A stretch of 64,000 nucleotides of DNA, taken from positions 3,250,501 through 3,314,500 of the forward strand of contig NZ_JAGIOR010000001.1 of assembly GCF_017876795.1 (NCBI RefSeq), given 5' to 3'. Made by a program: the position numbers and the translations under genes. The stretch is from Rhizobium leguminosarum. GTDB taxonomy: Bacteria; Pseudomonadota; Alphaproteobacteria; Rhizobiales; Rhizobiaceae. Shown here piece by piece: positions 59,163 through 64,000 of the stretch; position 1 is the first letter of the stretch, and the number at the start of each line of letters is the position of its first letter. Below the pieces are notes generated by a model, which saw only the letters and a program-made list of their open reading frames with translations, searched no databases and was not told where the DNA came from.

Positions 59163-60647
59163 CTAAAGCGGCAATACCGCTGGCGCGAGATCCTCCGCCG
59201 TCAGCCCCTTGCCGGCGCGTTGCCCTGCCTCTCCGTGCAGCCAGACGCCGGCGGCCGCGGCCTCGAAGGCCGGCAGGCCTTGGGCGAGCAATCCGCCGAT
59301 GATGCCGGCGAGCACGTCGCCGGAACCGGCGGTGGCAAGCCAGACGGGCGCGTTGGTATTGATCAGCGCGCGGCCATCCGGCGCCGCGATGACGGTATCG
59401 GCGCCTTTGTAGACGATCGCGGCATTGGCGCGGCGGGCGGCGGCGACTGATTTATCAACCTTCCCCAGCGCATCGTCGCCGGCAATATCGGGAAAGAGCC
59501 GGGCGAATTCGCCCTCGTGCGGCGTCAGCACCAGACGCGGCTCACCCCGGAAAAGGTCAAACAGCTGCTGCGGATCGTCCTTGAACGAGGAGATGCCGTC
59601 GGCATCGAGCACGAGATGGCGCTCGGCAAGGGCCGAGACGAAGCCGCGCGCTCTGACGCTGACGCTGACGCCGATGCCGAAGCCGGGGCCGAGAACGAAG
59701 CTTTGCAACCGCTTGTCGGCGAGCCAATCTTCGAGGTCGGCCGCGTCGTCGATCGCATGCAGCATGACAGCGGTGAGATGCGCAGCATTGGCGGCCATTG
59801 CCGCGCGCGGGGCTGCGATCGTCACCAGGCCGGCGCCGGCCTTCAGGCCCGCGATCGCCGACATGCGCGCGGCCCCCGTCTTGTCGGCCTCGCCTGAGAA
59901 GACGACCAGATGACCGCGCTTGTATTTATGAGTTTCCAACTGCTCGGCCGGCAGCACACCCTTCCAGGCATCCGGCCTGTTCTCGGCGATGACGCCGCCC
60001 GCCGCAGCCCTGACGATGCGGGCGGGAATGCCGATATCGAAGACCTCCAACTCGCCGCAAAGCCCCCTGCCAGGCATCAGCAGATGGCCGGGCTTGCGCG
60101 TCATGAAGGTGATGGTGTTGCAGGCCGGGAAGGCGGCCCCCAGCACCCTGCCGGTGCGGCCATCCAGGCCGGACGGCAGATCGATGGCAAGCACGGGGAG
60201 ACCGGCCTCAGTGACTTGCTCGATCACCGTGCGGACATCGGCCGGCACCTCACGGCCGAGCCCCGCACCGAACAGGCCGTCGATGACGACGTCGCCGGTT
60301 TCGGGGTCATAGAGGTGGAGCTGTTCACCCTGGATCGCGCATCCGGCTCGCGCGCGAGCCGCATCGCCCTTCAGCCTGGCGGGGTCGCCGAGATGGAAGA
60401 GCGCCACTGTCGCCCCGCCCTCTTGCAGATGTCTTGCCGCGACATAGGCGTCGCCGCCATTGTTACCAGGCCCGCAGAGCACGACGAAGCGCAAAGCTCC
60501 GGGATGAAGGCGCAGAGCCGCCGCCGCGACCGCCGCCCCTGCCCTTTCCATCAAGGCGAAGGAATCGATGCCGGATGCGGCAGCGGCAGCGTCGACCGCG
60601 GCCATTTCGGCAGGCGTGAGAAGAAGATCGGAGATTTCATGGCTCAT
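59163..60647 (-). CDS. nnrD: Bifunctional NAD(P)H-hydrate epimerase/dehydratase
   Basis: 494 aa from MSHEISDLLLTPAEMAAVD. The N-terminal half is the YjeF/NAXE epimerase (VVLCGPGNNGGDAYVAARHL, IDLPSGLDGRTG). The C-terminal half is the ADP/ATP-dependent dehydratase (KYKRGHLVVFSGE, LVLTPHEGEFARLFP, ATAGSGDVLAGIIGGLL). Together they repair NADHX and NADPHX. It converges with the DUF72 gene. The symbol covers the C-terminal domain. Confidence 0.92.
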   Translation of the reverse strand: MSHEISDLLLTPAEMAAVDAAAAASGIDSFALMERAGAAVAAAALRLHPGALRFVVLCGPGNNGGDAYVAARHLQEGGATVALFHLGDPARLKGDAARARAGCAIQGEQLHLYDPETGDVVIDGLFGAGLGREVPADVRTVIEQVTEAGLPVLAIDLPSGLDGRTGRVLGAAFPACNTITFMTRKPGHLLMPGRGLCGELEVFDIGIPARIVRAAAGGVIAENRPDAWKGVLPAEQLETHKYKRGHLVVFSGEADKTGAARMSAIAGLKAGAGLVTIAAPRAAMAANAAHLTAVMLHAIDDAADLEDWLADKRLQSFVLGPGFGIGVSVSVRARGFVSALAERHLVLDADGISSFKDDPQQLFDLFRGEPRLVLTPHEGEFARLFPDIAGDDALGKVDKSVAAARRANAAIVYKGADTVIAAPDGRALINTNAPVWLATAGSGDVLAGIIGGLLAQGLPAFEAAAAGVWLHGEAGQRAGKGLTAEDLAPAVLPL

Positions 60648-60659
60648 CGGCCTATTCAA

Positions 60660-61329
<670 letters not shown>

Positions 61330-61408
61330 CCCACTTTGCCTAGCGCGCAAAGTTCGATACGGTCAGCGCAGCCATGTATTGTCATCGCAAATCGGAGGAA
61401 GGTATTTA

Positions 61409-62818
61409 ATGGCGACCGCAAGCGAAATTCTGAAGCAGATCAAGGAGAACGACGTGAAGTTCGTCGATCTGCGCTTCACCGACCCGAAGGGCAAGCTGCA
61501 GCATGTGACGATGGACGTTGTCTGCGTCGACGAGGACATGTTCGCTGACGGCGTGATGTTCGACGGCTCCTCGATCGGCGGCTGGAAGGCCATCAACGAG
61601 TCCGACATGGTGCTGATGCCGGATACCGAGACGGTGCATATGGACCCGTTCTTCGCACAGTCGACCATGGTCATCGTCTGCGATATTCTCGATCCGGTTT
61701 CCGGCGAGGCCTATAACCGCGATCCGCGCGGCACCGCCAAGAAGGCCGAAGCCTATCTCAAGGCATCCGGCATCGGCGACACGATCTTCGTCGGCCCGGA
61801 AGCCGAATTCTTCGTCTTCGACGACGTCAAGTACAAGGCCGATCCCTACAACACCGGCTTCAAGCTCGATTCGACCGAACTGCCGTCGAACGACGACACC
61901 GACTATGAAACAGGCAACCTCGGCCATCGCCCGCGCGTCAAGGGCGGCTATTTCCCGGTTCCGCCGGTCGACAGCGCCCAGGACATGCGTTCGGAAATGC
62001 TGACGGTTCTCTCCGAGATGGGCGTCGTCGTCGAAAAGCATCACCATGAAGTCGCCGCCGCCCAGCACGAACTCGGTATCAAGTTCGATACGCTGGTGCG
62101 CAACGCCGACAAGATGCAGATCTACAAATACGTCGTCCATCAGGTGGCAAATGCCTATGGCAAGACGGCGACCTTCATGCCGAAGCCGATCTTCGGCGAC
62201 AACGGTTCGGGCATGCACGTCCACCAGTCGATCTGGAAGGGCGGCAAGCCGACCTTTGCAGGCGACGAATATGCCGGCCTTTCCGAGAGCTGCCTCTATT
62301 ACATCGGCGGCATCATCAAGCATGCCAAGGCGATCAACGCCTTCACCAATCCGTCGACGAATTCTTACAAGCGTCTCGTCCCGGGCTACGAAGCCCCCGT
62401 GCTGCTGGCCTATTCGGCTCGCAACCGCTCGGCCTCCTGCCGCATTCCGTTCGGCACCAACCCGAAGGCAAAGCGCGTCGAAGTCCGTTTCCCGGATCCT
62501 ACCGCCAACCCCTATCTTGCCTTCGCCGCCATGCTGATGGCCGGCCTCGACGGCATCAAGAACAAAATCCATCCCGGCAAGGCCATGGACAAGGATCTCT
62601 ACGACCTGCCGCCGAAGGAATTGAAGAAGATCCCGACTGTCTGCGGCTCGTTGCGCGAAGCACTCGAAAGCCTCGACAAGGACCGCAAGTTCCTGACGGC
62701 CGGCGGCGTGTTCGACGACGACCAGATCGATGCCTTCATCGAGCTGAAGATGGCAGAGGTGATGCGTTTCGAAATGACGCCGCATCCTGTCGAATACGAC
62801 ATGTACTATTCGGCCTGA
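61409..62818 (+). CDS. glnA: Glutamine synthetase type I
   Basis: 469 aa, standard GSI length. The start has CGGAGGAAG at good spacing. Metal- and ATP-site segments are [41 protein letters not shown] and [16 protein letters not shown]. The adenylylation Tyr lies in [10 protein letters not shown] (around residue 397). It forms dodecamers that make glutamine from glutamate and ammonia. Cotranscription with glnB is likely. Confidence 0.97.
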   Translation: MATASEILKQIKENDVKFVDLRFTDPKGKLQHVTMDVVCVDEDMFADGVMFDGSSIGGWKAINESDMVLMPDTETVHMDPFFAQSTMVIVCDILDPVSGEAYNRDPRGTAKKAEAYLKASGIGDTIFVGPEAEFFVFDDVKYKADPYNTGFKLDSTELPSNDDTDYETGNLGHRPRVKGGYFPVPPVDSAQDMRSEMLTVLSEMGVVVEKHHHEVAAAQHELGIKFDTLVRNADKMQIYKYVVHQVANAYGKTATFMPKPIFGDNGSGMHVHQSIWKGGKPTFAGDEYAGLSESCLYYIGGIIKHAKAINAFTNPSTNSYKRLVPGYEAPVLLAYSARNRSASCRIPFGTNPKAKRVEVRFPDPTANPYLAFAAMLMAGLDGIKNKIHPGKAMDKDLYDLPPKELKKIPTVCGSLREALESLDKDRKFLTAGGVFDDDQIDAFIELKMAEVMRFEMTPHPVEYDMYYSA

Positions 62819-62831
62819 TTGGCCTGAACAC

Positions 62832-62858
62832 GGAAAGTCCCGGTCTTCGGGGCTTTCC
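62832..62858 (+). terminator. Terminator of glnA
   Basis: GGAAAGTCCC pairs with GGGGCTTTCC (one G-T pair) around GGTCTTC, 13 nt past the glnA stop; the T-tract is poor. Confidence 0.65.
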
Positions 62859-62941
62859 CCTCCCTGGGTCATGGACGCCAACAGGAGGATATGACGTTCA
62901 TGTGACGAGCTTGCGCAAAAATCTTGATTTGCGCGGCACCA

Positions 62942-62959
62942 ATCACCAAATTTGGTGAT
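62942..62959. promoter_or_regulatory. Perfect 18-bp palindrome upstream of hspQ
   Basis: ATCACCAAATTTGGTGAT is self-complementary without a gap and ends 16 nt before the hspQ ATG, inside the expected 5' leader or promoter. The binding protein is unknown. Confidence 0.6.
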
Positions 62960-62975
62960 GAAAGGAAGTCGTACC

Positions 62976-63305
62976 ATGAAAGAAAGAGTAGCAAAGTTCA
63001 GTATCGGCGAAGTGGTCCGGCACAAGGTTTTCCCGTTTCGCGGCGTCATCTTCGACGTTGATCCGGAGTTCGCGAATACGGAGGAATGGTGGAATTCCAT
63101 TCCGGCCGAGGTGCGCCCGAGCAGAGACCAGCCCTTCTATCACCTGCTCGCCGAAAATGACGAAAGCGAATATGTCGCTTATGTCTCCGAGCAGAATCTG
63201 ATGAACGATGAAAGCGGCACGCCGCTTCGCAACCCGCAGATCTACCAGATTTTCGATCAGGCCCCGTCAGGGCAGTTCAAACCCAAGATGAGCTTCGCCC
63301 ACTAA
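62976..63305 (+). CDS. hspQ: Heat shock protein HspQ
   Basis: 109 aa from MKERVAKFSIGEVVRHKVFP, with AAAGGAAG upstream. It shows the HspQ/YccV core FRGVIFDVDPEF, DQPFYHLLAEND and YVSEQNL. In enterobacteria the protein acts as a specificity factor for Lon. The ATG at 62958 lies inside the upstream palindrome and is less likely. It has its own terminator. Confidence 0.9.
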   Translation: MKERVAKFSIGEVVRHKVFPFRGVIFDVDPEFANTEEWWNSIPAEVRPSRDQPFYHLLAENDESEYVAYVSEQNLMNDESGTPLRNPQIYQIFDQAPSGQFKPKMSFAH

Positions 63306-63330
63306 ACTCGGCCTGACCGCAGCATCATTC

Positions 63331-63357
63331 AAGGCCTCGTTCCCTACGAGGCCTTTT
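63331..63357 (+). terminator. Terminator of hspQ
   Basis: AAGGCCTCGT-TCCCT-ACGAGGCCTT is followed by TTCC: a 10-bp perfect stem. Confidence 0.85.
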
Positions 63358-63370
63358 CCTTGCGCACAAA

Positions 63371-63393
63371 AAACCCGGCTTGAAGCCGGGTTT
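63371..63393 (-). terminator. Terminator of the ialB-like gene
   Basis: AAACCCGGCTTGAAGCCGGG and TTT form a stem of about 10 bp with a TTTTTTG tract on the minus strand; it could also work on the plus strand. Confidence 0.85.
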
Positions 63394-63414
63394 CTATTCA
63401 GTATGGCGGCAGGA

Positions 63415-64000
63415 TTACTGCGCCTTGGCTGCCTTCTGGGCGTCTTCCAGCTTCTTGCGGGCTTCTTCGGCCTTCTTCTGCATGCCTTCCTGCAAGCTGC
63501 GCTGACTTGCGGCGAGCTTGTTTTCGGAAACCGGTTCGCCGTCATAGGCACCGGTGAAGCCTTCGAGCGAGATCTTGATCGGGTTCGGGGCGCGACGGAA
63601 GTTGATCGAGGTGAAGATCACGTCGCTGCCCTTCTTCAGGCTGGCGATCATCGCGTCGGTCAGCGGAACTTCGGCCGTGCACTTGTCCGGCAGGCAGACG
63701 GCGTAGTCGAGCTTCTGGCCCTTGCCGCCGTCGATCTGCATGATGACGCCCGGGGGGATCAGGCGTGCCGTGGGAACCGAGACCTGCAGGAGCTTGCGGT
63801 TGATCTTGCCGGAAACCGAGATCAGGCCGACGGCCGTGACGAGCTGGCCGCCATTGGCGAGAATCAGGTTCTGGACAACACAGATGTCGTTGTCTTCCTG
63901 CTTGCTGCAGGTCTTGTACCAGCCGAGCTTCGGCGCGCCGGCGGCCTGCGCCTGGCCATCGGCAGGAGCCGCGGCTTCCTGGGCGAAGGAGGAGACCGGA
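63415..64000 (-). CDS. Invasion-associated locus B (IalB) family protein, partial
   Basis: The 5' end lies beyond the window. The visible 194 or so residues begin in the signal-peptide region (PVSSFAQEAAAPADGQAQAA) and continue with WYKTCSKQEDNDICVVQ, VGLISVSGKINRKLLQVSVP, PPGVIMQIDGGK and the Cys pair in CLPDKCTAEV, all typical of IalB proteins. It ends in a charged helix EEARKKLEDAQKAAKAQ. It is probably periplasmic; the exact role in rhizobia is not established. Confidence 0.85.
   Translation of the reverse strand, partial: PVSSFAQEAAAPADGQAQAAGAPKLGWYKTCSKQEDNDICVVQNLILANGGQLVTAVGLISVSGKINRKLLQVSVPTARLIPPGVIMQIDGGKGQKLDYAVCLPDKCTAEVPLTDAMIASLKKGSDVIFTSINFRRAPNPIKISLEGFTGAYDGEPVSENKLAASQRSLQEGMQKKAEEARKKLEDAQKAAKAQ

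Noticed and set aside
61406..63100. 564-codon frame on the minus strand opposite glnA
   Set aside because: Antisense shadow of a highly biased gene; no domain and no promoter or ribosome-site support.

Overview
The window looks like a chromosomal segment of a Rhizobium-type alphaproteobacterium (R. leguminosarum/etli group by gene content and style; species not determinable here). Reasons: high GC, rhizobial gene neighbourhoods (gyrA-coaD-ppi-queA-tgt, ssb/uvrA, glnB-glnA), a RIME-type intergenic palindromic repeat, an alphaproteobacterial SOS box (GTTC-N7-GTTC), and RpoE2/EcfG-type promoters (GGAAC-N16/17-CGTT). I found no rRNA, tRNA or CRISPR array.

Layout. 0-1.8 kb: an ISNCY/IS1202-like element with a frameshifted transposase. 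1.9-14.2 kb: an amine/guanidino-compound catabolic locus. On the minus strand lie agmatinase-like ureohydrolase, periplasmic binding protein, class III aminotransferase, gamma-glutamyltransferase and succinate-semialdehyde dehydrogenase. Divergent on the plus strand lie a GntR/FCD regulator, two polar amino-acid ABC permeases and the ATPase. The dehydrogenase is split by a complete IS21-family element (3081-5697, 7-bp target duplication), and the aminotransferase and binding protein carry frameshifts, so the pathway looks broken. 14.4-25.2 kb: a zinc-ribbon/nucleotide-cyclase/AAA/TPR protein, a redoxin, remnants of a LysR regulator and an amine oxidase, two MFS transporters, a winged-helix/TPR regulator, a second ureohydrolase with an altered metal motif, and a MarR-GNAT pair. 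25.3-34.5 kb: an M16 peptidase, a frameshifted LacI regulator, and an operon of metallophosphoesterase plus a sugar/glycerophosphate-type ABC importer whose ATPase is frameshifted at Walker B. 34.6-44 kb: a probable stress-induced small protein, a GH13 enzyme divergent from an RTX-tailed clan GH-A-like secreted protein, an HxlR regulator, a FabF-like ketosynthase, a DUF4864-like protein and a truncated acyltransferase.

44-64 kb is core genome without visible damage: tgt, queA, two cyclophilins, coaD, three small membrane proteins, gyrA, marC, a DUF2569-like gene between two RIME-type repeats, ssb and uvrA around one SOS box, a GNAT, a DUF72 protein, nnrD, glnB-glnA behind a sigma-54 promoter, hspQ and a partial ialB-like gene.

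The most striking overall pattern is seven small indels (1, 1, 7, 1, 1, 2 and 1 nt), all within the first 41 kb and all in mobile or accessory genes. That fits accessory-gene decay, but sequencing error must be excluded. I see no clearly new multi-gene defence or biosynthetic system. The best candidates for something undescribed are the metallophosphoesterase-ABC importer operon, the RTX glycosidase-like protein, the GGDC-type ureohydrolase, and the small proteins behind RpoE2-type promoters.
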